Shown in pieces: positions 10,582 to 18,748 of a DNA stretch of 34,901 bases. The stretch spans positions 1 through 34,901 of the forward strand of contig JALSSK010000451.1 of the NCBI GenBank assembly GCA_026984335.1, in the 5' to 3' direction. How positions within the stretch are numbered: the first letter of the stretch is position 1; each line of letters starts with the position of its first letter. The notes beneath the pieces were generated by a model that did not search any database, was not told where the DNA came from, and was given only the letters and a program-made list of their open reading frames with translations. The translations under genes were made by a program, and so were the position numbers. Source of the stretch: Rhodothermales bacterium. GTDB taxonomy: Bacteria > Bacteroidota > Rhodothermia > Rhodothermales > ISCAR-4553.

Positions 10582-12900
10582 TCACCCGTCGAGCGCGTCG
10601 AAGGTCAGGTTCAGGATGGGATAATGCCGCCAGTCCTTGTAGTCGAAGTGCCACCATTCCTTGTCGTAGACGCTGAAGCCGTTGGCTTCCATGGCGTCGC
10701 GGAGGAGCTCGCGGTGGCGGCGGGCGCGTTCGGAGCCGCCGGGGTAGTCGGCATAGGCGCGGGGCGTGAACTCGTCGTACCCGCTCGGCATGGCCACGGG
10801 TCGGCCCGTCGCGAGGTCGTAGAGCCCCACGTCCACGGCGCAGCCCCGGTTGTGGCGCGAGCCGTGGGCGGGGTCGGCCACGAAGTCCTTCAGTGCGTCC
10901 GGCGTGGCATCCCAGAACATCTTCGTGACGGCCCAGGGGCGATAGGCATCGTAGACGATCAGGCCGAGGCCGTGGGCGTGGAGCGCGGCGTTGGCGCGGA
11001 CGAGCGCCTCGGCGGCGGGACGCTGGAGGAAGGCGCGGGGCTCCTCGTAGAAAGCCGCGCCCATGAAGTTGTTCGTCGTCGCATACCGGACGTCGAAGCG
11101 GAGCGAGGGATCGAGCCGGGCGAGGTCCACGAGGTCGGGCGTGCGGAAGTCGCCGGTCTCCCCGGGCGGGGTGGCGGCGAGGGCCTCGGCGCGGAGCTCC
11201 TCGACGGGGCGCACGGGGGTGATGCGGAACGTGTTGCCTTCTTCGGGGGGCACGGCTCTCCGGTGAAAGACGACGCCTTCGAGCGAGGCGGCGGTGGCCC
11301 GCCCTTCGGCGTCGCGGGTGAAGGTGAGGGTCTCTCCCGTATACAGCCCGTAGTCGGGGAACGCATACACGTCGGGGGAGAGTTCGGTGAGGGGATAATA
11401 GAAAAACCACTCGATCAGCGCCCAGAGCCGCCCCTCGCGTTCGAGGACGTACAGCGTGTTGTGATCCCACCCGTATGCGCCGAGGAGCCCTTCGAGGGCG
11501 GGCTTCGGCGGCGGGGGCACGGGCGTTGGGACGCGGTGGAAGACGCCGTCGTCGGCGAGGAGCGAGTCGCCGCGCGGGAGGAGGCGGTAGCCGTGGCCGA
11601 GGCGTCCGTCGGTGACGAGCGTGTCGGCGCGCGCGCGGAGGCGGAGGCGCTCGGTTCCGTTGAAGAGGAAGAGGCCGCCGTCGCGTTCGATGAGGTCGAT
11701 CGTGTGGGGGCCGGCGTACCGCCCGTCGAGCCGCCGGGCGCGGGCGGGATCGACGGGGTCGAGGCGCTCGAAGTCGGGAAGGGCGCGTCCGTCGCGCTCG
11801 GCGAGGAGGAGGCGGAGGGCATAGTCGCCGATGCGGTCGACGACGTCGTTCGTGGCGTCCATGTTGTCCACGAGGGCGACGCCGAGCTTGCGGTCGGGGA
11901 GGGCATAGACGCGCGTGGCATAGCCGTACATGACGCCGCTGTGCTGCACGCGCCGCTCACCCTCGAAGTCGGACACGTAGAACCCGATCCCGAAGCCGTT
12001 CGTCCGTCCCGGCTCGGCGAAGGCGACGGTCCACATCTCTTCGAGCGTCTCCGGCGCGACGATCCGCCCGCCCGGCCCCTCGCCGCCCGCGAAGAGCGTC
12101 TGCAGGAAGCGCGTCAGGTCGGTCATCGTCGTGTACAGCCCGGCGGCGGGCATCATGCCGAGCTCGAAGACGGGGGCTTCGAAGACGCGGCCGTCGTACG
12201 TCCACATGTAGCCGGTGGCGAGGGCGTCGCGGAGGTCGGGGCGCGGCGTGAAGGCGCTCTTCGTCATGCCCATCGGCCCGAGGATCTCCCGCGCCATGTA
12301 GTCGGCGAACGGCTCGCCCGTCACCACCTCGACGACGCGGCCCGCCACGCTCACGCCCGCGTTCGAGTACTTCGTGCGGAGCGTGGGCGGATACACGATG
12401 CGCGAGCGGTTCAGGCTCTCGACGAGGGCTTCGAGCGACGGCTCGGTGGGGTCGAAGTAGTGGCCCACGGGCGGCTCGCGGACGAGCCCGGAGCGGTGCG
12501 CAAGCAGTTGCCGGAGCGTGATCGGCGTGCCGAAGGGATTCGCCGGGTGGAAGTCCGGCAGGTAGTCCGTGATCGGCGCGTCGAGGTCGAGCGCGCCCTG
12601 CTCGACGAGCCGCATGACGGCCGTCGCGGTGAAGAGCTTCGACACCGAGGCGACGCGGTAGACGGTCTCGCCCGTAGCCGGGATCGCCCGCTCGGGGTCC
12701 GCCTGCCCGAAGCCCTTCGCCCACAGGATCCGCCCGTCCTCGACCACGGCGATCGAGAGCGTGGGGATGTCCTGGTCCGCCATCTCATAGGCGATGAAGG
12801 CTTCGAGCTTGTCGAAGACCGGGCTGTGCTCCGGAGCGACGGCGCACCCGCCGCCGAAAAGCATGCAGATGAGAACGGGCAGAAACAGGCGGAGACGCAT
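10582..12900 (-). CDS. Fusion: beta-lactamase-like serine hydrolase (N-terminal) + VanX-type D-alanyl-D-alanine dipeptidase (C-terminal)
   Basis: Start MRLRLFLPVLICMLFGGGCAVAPE at 12900. Serine hydrolase motifs SVSK (SxxK), YSN (YxN) and HSG. C-terminal M15D motifs SRHNRGCAVDV (SxHxxGxAxD) and EWWHFDY (ExWH). Confidence 0.9.
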   Translation of the reverse strand: MRLRLFLPVLICMLFGGGCAVAPEHSPVFDKLEAFIAYEMADQDIPTLSIAVVEDGRILWAKGFGQADPERAIPATGETVYRVASVSKLFTATAVMRLVEQGALDLDAPITDYLPDFHPANPFGTPITLRQLLAHRSGLVREPPVGHYFDPTEPSLEALVESLNRSRIVYPPTLRTKYSNAGVSVAGRVVEVVTGEPFADYMAREILGPMGMTKSAFTPRPDLRDALATGYMWTYDGRVFEAPVFELGMMPAAGLYTTMTDLTRFLQTLFAGGEGPGGRIVAPETLEEMWTVAFAEPGRTNGFGIGFYVSDFEGERRVQHSGVMYGYATRVYALPDRKLGVALVDNMDATNDVVDRIGDYALRLLLAERDGRALPDFERLDPVDPARARRLDGRYAGPHTIDLIERDGGLFLFNGTERLRLRARADTLVTDGRLGHGYRLLPRGDSLLADDGVFHRVPTPVPPPPKPALEGLLGAYGWDHNTLYVLEREGRLWALIEWFFYYPLTELSPDVYAFPDYGLYTGETLTFTRDAEGRATAASLEGVVFHRRAVPPEEGNTFRITPVRPVEELRAEALAATPPGETGDFRTPDLVDLARLDPSLRFDVRYATTNNFMGAAFYEEPRAFLQRPAAEALVRANAALHAHGLGLIVYDAYRPWAVTKMFWDATPDALKDFVADPAHGSRHNRGCAVDVGLYDLATGRPVAMPSGYDEFTPRAYADYPGGSERARRHRELLRDAMEANGFSVYDKEWWHFDYKDWRHYPILNLTFDALDG

Positions 12901-12954
12901 GGGCCGAGGGGAATGATGAGCGGTGGAAGAGGATAACGATTCCTCCGGCATCAT

Positions 12955-13365
12955 GGCAAGGGAGGGGCCGGCGTCTTTGGGCTTGCCCGTTGGGCTCGCG
13001 TCATTTGCGCCTTCGGCGCGTCATTGGGCTCCCTGCGTTCGCCCCTTCTCGTTCCCACGCAGCGTATGGAAACGAGCGCTTCGGGAAGGAGGTCGCCATT
13101 CTCCAAACGAGCGCCCGTAGGGGCGACCGGGGAGCGCCCGATGCGTCACGATGGGCACGCCGTCGGGAATCGAGCGCCGAGACCCGGGACGCGGAGCCTC
13201 CCCCGTGGACGTTCCCCCGCAGCGCCGCCGGGTAGAGGCGACCGGCCGGTCGCCCCTTTGAGGAGCGCCGTCCCCCCCGAAATCATTCCTGCGCAGGCTC
13301 TCGCGTATGGCGCATACGCCGGGAATCGAGCGCCGATTTCCGGGCGAAGCGTAGGAATGGGAAAA
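12955..13365. repeat. Repeat-rich intergenic region (several palindromic/direct repeats)
   Basis: CTCGTTCCCACGC-AGC-GTATGGAAACGAG (13048-13076); palindrome GGCGACCGGCCGGTCGCC (13237-13254); 17-bp direct repeat CGGGAATCGAGCGCCGA (13164-13180, 13320-13336); hairpin GCGTATG-GCG-CATACGC (13303-13319). Confidence 0.75.
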
Positions 13366-13439
13366 AGCATTTTATTTGCCTCATAAAATCGTTTAATTCC
13401 CCTTTCGAACGGAGTGAGTTCAAAGAGGCCGCCGCGAAC

Positions 13440-14468
13440 ATGAAGAAAATCACCATCGATGAGGTCGCCCGGCTGGCGTTTGTCTCGCGTTCCGTTGTCT
13501 CGCGGGTGCTGAACAACCACCCGAACGTGAGCAAGGAGGCGCGGGCGCGGGTGCTCAAGGTCATCGAGGAATACAACTATCGCCCCAGTTCGGTGGCGCG
13601 CAGCCTGGTGACGGATCGCACGTTCGAGTTGTGCGTGCTCGCCCCGCGCCGCCGCGACGACGTGCTGGCGACCGGCTACTGGACGCTCGTCCTGCTCGGC
13701 ATCTCCGAGCGCAGCCTTCAGCGCGGCTACTTCGTCTCGATCACGATGGTCTCGGCGGACATGGGCGACGAGATCAACAACCGCATGCTGGCCAGCCACG
13801 CCTTCGACGGCTTCATCCTCATCGCGCACGACGTGATCAAGCTCGTCGCCAACGGCCTCCGCACCCGCCGCACGCCCATCGTGCTCATCGGGCACGATCC
13901 CAACTTCCCCGACCTGAACTCCGTCGATGGGGACAACTTCGACGGGGCGTATCAGGCGGGCGCGCACCTCGTCGGGCTGGGCTACCGGCGCATGGGGCTC
14001 ATGCTCGGCCCGCTCGACCTGCAGGAGACCATCGACCGGCGCGACGGGTTCGTCAAGGCGCTTCGGGAGGCCGGGCGTTCGATCGCCGAGGAGCACATCG
14101 CCGTGGGCGACTACTCACAGCAGAGCGGGTACGATTTGATGCGCCGGTGGATCGAGACGGGCCGCCCGCCGGAGGCCGTCTTTTGCACGAGCGACGTGCA
14201 GGCCATCGGCGTCTTGCTGGCGCTCTACCGGGCGGGCCTCCGGGTGCCCGAAGACGTGGCGCTCGTCGGCTTCGACGACCTGCCCAACTCGCGCTACACC
14301 ACGCCCCCGTTGACGACGGTGCACCAGCCCGTCTACGGCAAGGGCGAGCAGGCCGCCAACATCATCATCGACCAGATCGAGGGGAAACGGAGCGGCGTGG
14401 TGCACGAGAACCTGCCCGTCCGCCTCGTGGTGCGCGAGACGTGCGGCGCGCGGCAACGGGTCGTATGA
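13440..14468 (+). CDS. LacI family transcriptional regulator
   Basis: N-terminal HTH ITIDEVARLAFVSRSVVSRVLNNHPNVSKEARARVLKVIEEYNYRPSSVARSL; periplasmic-binding-like domain with VGFDDLPNSRYTTPPLTTVHQP. Confidence 0.97.
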   Translation: MKKITIDEVARLAFVSRSVVSRVLNNHPNVSKEARARVLKVIEEYNYRPSSVARSLVTDRTFELCVLAPRRRDDVLATGYWTLVLLGISERSLQRGYFVSITMVSADMGDEINNRMLASHAFDGFILIAHDVIKLVANGLRTRRTPIVLIGHDPNFPDLNSVDGDNFDGAYQAGAHLVGLGYRRMGLMLGPLDLQETIDRRDGFVKALREAGRSIAEEHIAVGDYSQQSGYDLMRRWIETGRPPEAVFCTSDVQAIGVLLALYRAGLRVPEDVALVGFDDLPNSRYTTPPLTTVHQPVYGKGEQAANIIIDQIEGKRSGVVHENLPVRLVVRETCGARQRVV

Positions 14469-14478
14469 GAGGGGCGGT

Positions 14479-16272
14479 TTATTCGAAGCGGAGACGGGGC
14501 CAGAGCCTGTAGATGCCCAGGAAGGAGCCCGCGGCGACGGCGACGAAGAACAGCCCGGTGAGCGGTCGTTCGTAGAGGAAGAAGCCGGTGGCGAAGAGCA
14601 CCGAATAGATGCCGAGCGCGCCGCAGACCGCCGCCGCCAGCCCGTAGGGGAGATCGGACGCCTCGGTCTCCACGGCGACGCCCTCGCGCAGGAGGGCCGC
14701 CTGCACCGCGCGCCAGCCCGGCCCGCCCGGACGAATGCGCCGGTAGAAACGTTTCAGCACCTCCGGGTCCGTGGGCGCCGTCGTATAGGCCACGAGCACC
14801 CACGCCGCCGTCGTCAGCGCCACGATGTAGAGCAGGCGTTGCCAGTCCGCCAGCCCGCCGCCCGGCCATGCCATGCGCCCGGCCACCTGAAAATAGACGG
14901 CCAGCAGGAACGATACGATCATCGCCGTCAGTTCCGTGGCCGCGTTGATGCGCCACCAGAACCACCGCAGGAGGAAGAGCAGCCCCGTCCCCGCGCCGAT
15001 CTGAAGCAGGATGTTGAAGACCTGCAGGGCGTTTTCGAGGAAGAGCGCCAGCGTGCACGCCACCACCATCAGCGCCACCGTCGCCGCGCGGCCCACCCAC
15101 ACCAGCTGCCGCTCGGCGGCCTCCGGGTTGAGGAACCGGTGATACAGGTCGTTGACGATGATCGACGAGCCCCAGTTGACCTGCGTAGACATCGTGGACA
15201 TGTAGGCCGCCGCCAGCGAGGTGACCACGAGGCCGAGGAGGCCGGAGGGCAGGAACGTGAGCATGGCCGGATAGCCGAGGTCGTTGCGGATCACCTGTGC
15301 GGACAGGTCCGGGAAGCGCTCGGCCATCATGCTCAGCTCGGGGAAGACGATCAGCGAGGCGAGCGCCACCAGGATCCACGGCCAGGGGCGCAGCGCATAG
15401 TGCAGGCCGTTGAACAGCAGGGTGGCCCCCACGGCATGCTTCTCGTCCTTCGCCGAGAGCATGCGTTGCACGATGTAGCCGCCGCCGCCCGGCTCGGCCC
15501 CCGGATAGTACGCCGCCCACCACTGCACCGCGAGGGGGATGAAGAAGACCGGCAGCATCTGCTGCCACGTCAGCTCCTCGAACGAGGGCCAGAACGAGAG
15601 CGCCGAACGCACGTTCTCGTGCGAGAAGAGCCCGTCGAGGCCGCCGACCTCCGGCATGTTCAAAATGTAGATCGCCGCGCCGATGGAGCCGCCGATGGCG
15701 ATGACGAACTGCACGAGGTCCGTCAGCACCACGCCGCGCAGGCCCCCGAGCGCGCTGTAGATCATCGTCACCGTGGCCGCCACCACCACCGTCTCGAGGG
15801 CCGACCACCCCATCATCACCCCTCCGATCTTGATGGCCGCCAGCGTCACCGACGCCATGATGATGATGTTGAACAGGATGCCCAGGTACACGGCCCGGAA
15901 GCCGCGCAGAAAGGCCGCCAGCTTGCCCGAATACCGGATCTCGTAGAACTCCACGTCGGTCAGCACCTCGGAGCGTCGCCAGAGCTTGGCGTAGAGGAAC
16001 ACCGTGAGCATGCCCGTCAGCAGGAAGGCCCACCACGTCCAGTTGCCGAAGATGCCGTCCGTGCGGATGATGTCCGTGACCAGGTTCGGCGTGTCGGTCG
16101 AGAAGGTGGTGGCGACCATCGAGACGCCGAGGAGCCACCACGGCATGTCGCGTCCGCCCAGGAAGTAGGCGTTGAAGTTTTTCCCGGATCGACCGGAGAC
16201 GGCCAGGCCGATGACGAGCGAAAGGGCAAAGAAGACGGCCATGATGGCCCAGTCGATACCGCCAAGCTGCAT
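14479..16272 (-). CDS. Sodium:solute symporter (SSS family)
   Basis: Start MQLGGIDWAIMAVFFALSLVIGLAVSGRSGKNFNAYFLGGRDMPWWLLGVSMVATTFSTDTPNLV; multiple TM segments typical of SSS. Confidence 0.93.
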   Translation of the reverse strand: MQLGGIDWAIMAVFFALSLVIGLAVSGRSGKNFNAYFLGGRDMPWWLLGVSMVATTFSTDTPNLVTDIIRTDGIFGNWTWWAFLLTGMLTVFLYAKLWRRSEVLTDVEFYEIRYSGKLAAFLRGFRAVYLGILFNIIIMASVTLAAIKIGGVMMGWSALETVVVAATVTMIYSALGGLRGVVLTDLVQFVIAIGGSIGAAIYILNMPEVGGLDGLFSHENVRSALSFWPSFEELTWQQMLPVFFIPLAVQWWAAYYPGAEPGGGGYIVQRMLSAKDEKHAVGATLLFNGLHYALRPWPWILVALASLIVFPELSMMAERFPDLSAQVIRNDLGYPAMLTFLPSGLLGLVVTSLAAAYMSTMSTQVNWGSSIIVNDLYHRFLNPEAAERQLVWVGRAATVALMVVACTLALFLENALQVFNILLQIGAGTGLLFLLRWFWWRINAATELTAMIVSFLLAVYFQVAGRMAWPGGGLADWQRLLYIVALTTAAWVLVAYTTAPTDPEVLKRFYRRIRPGGPGWRAVQAALLREGVAVETEASDLPYGLAAAVCGALGIYSVLFATGFFLYERPLTGLFFVAVAAGSFLGIYRLWPRLRFE

Positions 16273-16382
16273 GTGCGTATCCCCGTTGAATGACGTGTGC
16301 GGTGGAGGGACGAAGCAAGGACGACGGAGGCGCCTCGCGAAACGATGCGTGAAAATAGGGCACGGAAGGGGAGGAGACCGCA

Positions 16383-16418
16383 TGGAAACGCTTCCAGTTT
16401 GCCGTGGAAGCGTTTCCT
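16383..16418. promoter_or_regulatory. Two adjacent LacI-family operator-like palindromes, centres 22 bp apart
   Basis: TGGAAACGCTTCCA (16383-16396) and TGGAAGCGTTTCCT (16405-16418). Both have the CG-centred GGAANCGNTTCC pattern and lie between the divergent symporter and nagB genes of a LacI-containing locus. Confidence 0.82.
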
Positions 16419-16675
16419 AAGTGGGGGTGATGGTTGTTCCAACACCGGAAGGAGGCGTATCATATTGGCAATCAACGTGATGCCTCGCCGCGAAGCGCGA
16501 GGTTCGAGGCACAAGAGGTCGGCGTCCGTGGGGCAATGGAGGCGTCCCACGGCGCGATGCGCAGCGGGACGCTCTCCCTTCCGGCCCCTCCTCTGATCCA
16601 CAGGCGTCCGTCCCTCCTCGCCGCCGACACGCGACCCCGCCAACACCGAAAACGTACAAACCGCTCGTAATCCAT

Positions 16676-18694
16676 ATGGTGACCCTCCCCTCCGCTCTTC
16701 CCACCCTCGTCCCGGAGCCGCTGGATCCTTCCTCACATACCGGAAACAGACTCGAACGCGTGCCGACGTTCATCTTCGAGACGCCCGAACAGGTCGCCTA
16801 TCAGGTGGCGCGGCGCGTGGCCAACCTGATCGAAGAGCGGCAGGCCGTCGGCAAAAACGTCGTGCTCGGACTGCCCACCGGCTCGACGCCCATCGGCGTC
16901 TACGGCCACCTCGTCCGGATGCACCGGGAGCAGGGCCTCGACTTTTCGAACGTCGTCACGTTCAACCTCGACGAATATTATCCCATGAACCCGGACAGCT
17001 TGCAAAGCTATCACCGGTTCATGCATGAACATTTTTTCAACCACGTGAACATCCCCCGCGAAAACATCCACATCCCGCGCGGGGACCTTCCCATCGAGGA
17101 GGTGGAGGACTACTGCCTGCACTACGAGCGCGCCATCGTGAAGGCGGGCGGGCTGGACCTCGTGCTGCTGGGCATCGGGCGGAGCGGACACATCGGCTTC
17201 AACGAGCCCGGCTCCGGCCCCGAGACGCGCACGCGCCTGGTCATGCTCGACGAGATCACGCGGAAGGACGCCGCAAGCGACTTTTTCGGCGAGGAGAACG
17301 TGCCGAGGCGGGCCGTCACGATGGGGGTGGGCACCATCCTGGACGCCCGGGAAGTGATCCTCATGGCCACCGGCGAGCACAAGGCGCTCATCATCCGCCG
17401 CGCCGTCGAAGAAGAGCCCACGCGCCAGGTGACGGCCTCGTACCTGCAACTCCACCGCGACGCCACGTTCTACGTGGATCGCCCCGCCGCCGGCGAACTG
17501 ACCCGCGAAAAAACACCGTGGCTCGTGCAGGAGGTGACCTGGGACGAAGGCCTCTCCAAGCGGGCCGTCATCTGGCTCTCGGAGAAGCTCGGCAAGGCGA
17601 TCCTCCAGCTCGAAGCCGCCGACTTTTACCGCCATCATCTGCAGGGCCTCCTGCACGCCGCCGGCGACGTCGATGCGCTGTGCCTCCGGGTCTTCGAAGA
17701 TCTCCGGCAGCGGATCCGCTATCCGGATAGCCTGGCCAGGAGCGAGCGCGTGATCGTCTTCAGCCCCCACCCGGACGACGACGTCATCTCCATGGGCGGC
17801 ATGCTCGACAAGCTCGTGCGCAACCGGAACGACGTCACCGTGGCCTACATGACCAACGGCTCGATGGCCGTCTTCGACGCGGACGTGCGCCGCATGCTCC
17901 GCTTCGTGGAGATGAGTATGCCGGCGCTCGGCATCGACGAGGCGAACCGGGAGGCGTTTCGAAAGACGAAAGAGCGTTACCTCCGCTTTCTCAAGAAGAA
18001 AAAACCCGGCGAGGTGGATCTGGAGCCGATCCAGCAGATCAAGGCGCACATCCGCTATGCCGAAGCCGTAGCCGCCATCGAGGTGCTGGGCCTCGACGAC
18101 GCCCACGCGCGCTTCCTCGATATGCCCTTCTATAAGACGGGTACGGTGCGGAAGGACCCCATCGGCGAGGCGGACGTGCAGGTGGTGCTCGCCCTGCTCC
18201 GCGAGATCGAGCCGGCCCATATCTTCGTGGCGGGCGACCTCTCGGATCCCCACGGCACGCACCGGATGTGCTACCGCGCCATCGAAGAGGCCTTGCTTCG
18301 GTACAACGCCGAACGCGGCGGCGAAGCGAAAACGACCCCGCACAACGGCGAAGCCGCCGGGGACGAGCAACCGAAGAAGACCCGGAAAGGACGGAAACGG
18401 CAAGCCGAACGCCCGCTCGTGTGGCTCTATCGGGGCGCGTGGCAAGAGTGGGAGATCGACAAGACGGACATCTTCATCCCGCTCTCGAAGGCCGACCTCG
18501 ACCGGAAGATCGAGGCCATCTTCAAGCACGAGAGCCAGAAGGACCGCGCCATGTTTCCGGGAGCGTACGACGAACGGGAGTTCTGGGAACGCGCCAAGGA
18601 CCGCAACCGCGAAACCGCCGCGGCGCTGAACCGATTGGGCCTGCCCGAGTTTTACGCCGCCGAGGCCTTTGTCACCACGTATGAGATGCCCTAG
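16676..18694 (+). CDS. nagB: Glucosamine-6-phosphate deaminase fused to PIG-L/LmbE-family deacetylase domain
   Basis: NagB domain: VVLGLPTGSTPIGVYGHL, FNLDEYYPM, GIGRSGHIGFNEPGS, ALTxGVGT-like VTMGVGTILDA. PIG-L domain from about 17750: VIVFSPHPDDDVISMGG and DPHGTHRMC. Confidence 0.93.
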   Translation: MVTLPSALPTLVPEPLDPSSHTGNRLERVPTFIFETPEQVAYQVARRVANLIEERQAVGKNVVLGLPTGSTPIGVYGHLVRMHREQGLDFSNVVTFNLDEYYPMNPDSLQSYHRFMHEHFFNHVNIPRENIHIPRGDLPIEEVEDYCLHYERAIVKAGGLDLVLLGIGRSGHIGFNEPGSGPETRTRLVMLDEITRKDAASDFFGEENVPRRAVTMGVGTILDAREVILMATGEHKALIIRRAVEEEPTRQVTASYLQLHRDATFYVDRPAAGELTREKTPWLVQEVTWDEGLSKRAVIWLSEKLGKAILQLEAADFYRHHLQGLLHAAGDVDALCLRVFEDLRQRIRYPDSLARSERVIVFSPHPDDDVISMGGMLDKLVRNRNDVTVAYMTNGSMAVFDADVRRMLRFVEMSMPALGIDEANREAFRKTKERYLRFLKKKKPGEVDLEPIQQIKAHIRYAEAVAAIEVLGLDDAHARFLDMPFYKTGTVRKDPIGEADVQVVLALLREIEPAHIFVAGDLSDPHGTHRMCYRAIEEALLRYNAERGGEAKTTPHNGEAAGDEQPKKTRKGRKRQAERPLVWLYRGAWQEWEIDKTDIFIPLSKADLDRKIEAIFKHESQKDRAMFPGAYDEREFWERAKDRNRETAAALNRLGLPEFYAAEAFVTTYEMP

Positions 18695-18748
18695 CCTTCG
18701 AGAGGTCCCGGCCTCATCCTCCGTCCGGAAGCATTGACGAAAAGCAGC

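Noticed and set aside
10375-12936. 853-aa plus-strand ORF opposite the serine hydrolase-VanX fusion
   Set aside because: Antisense to an ORF with two sets of catalytic motifs; no motif in this frame.
13384-13398. AAAATCGTTTAA upstream of the LacI gene as an autoregulatory operator
   Set aside because: CG-centred, but lacks the GGAA/TTCC arms of the 16383-16418 operators and has only partial symmetry; too weak.
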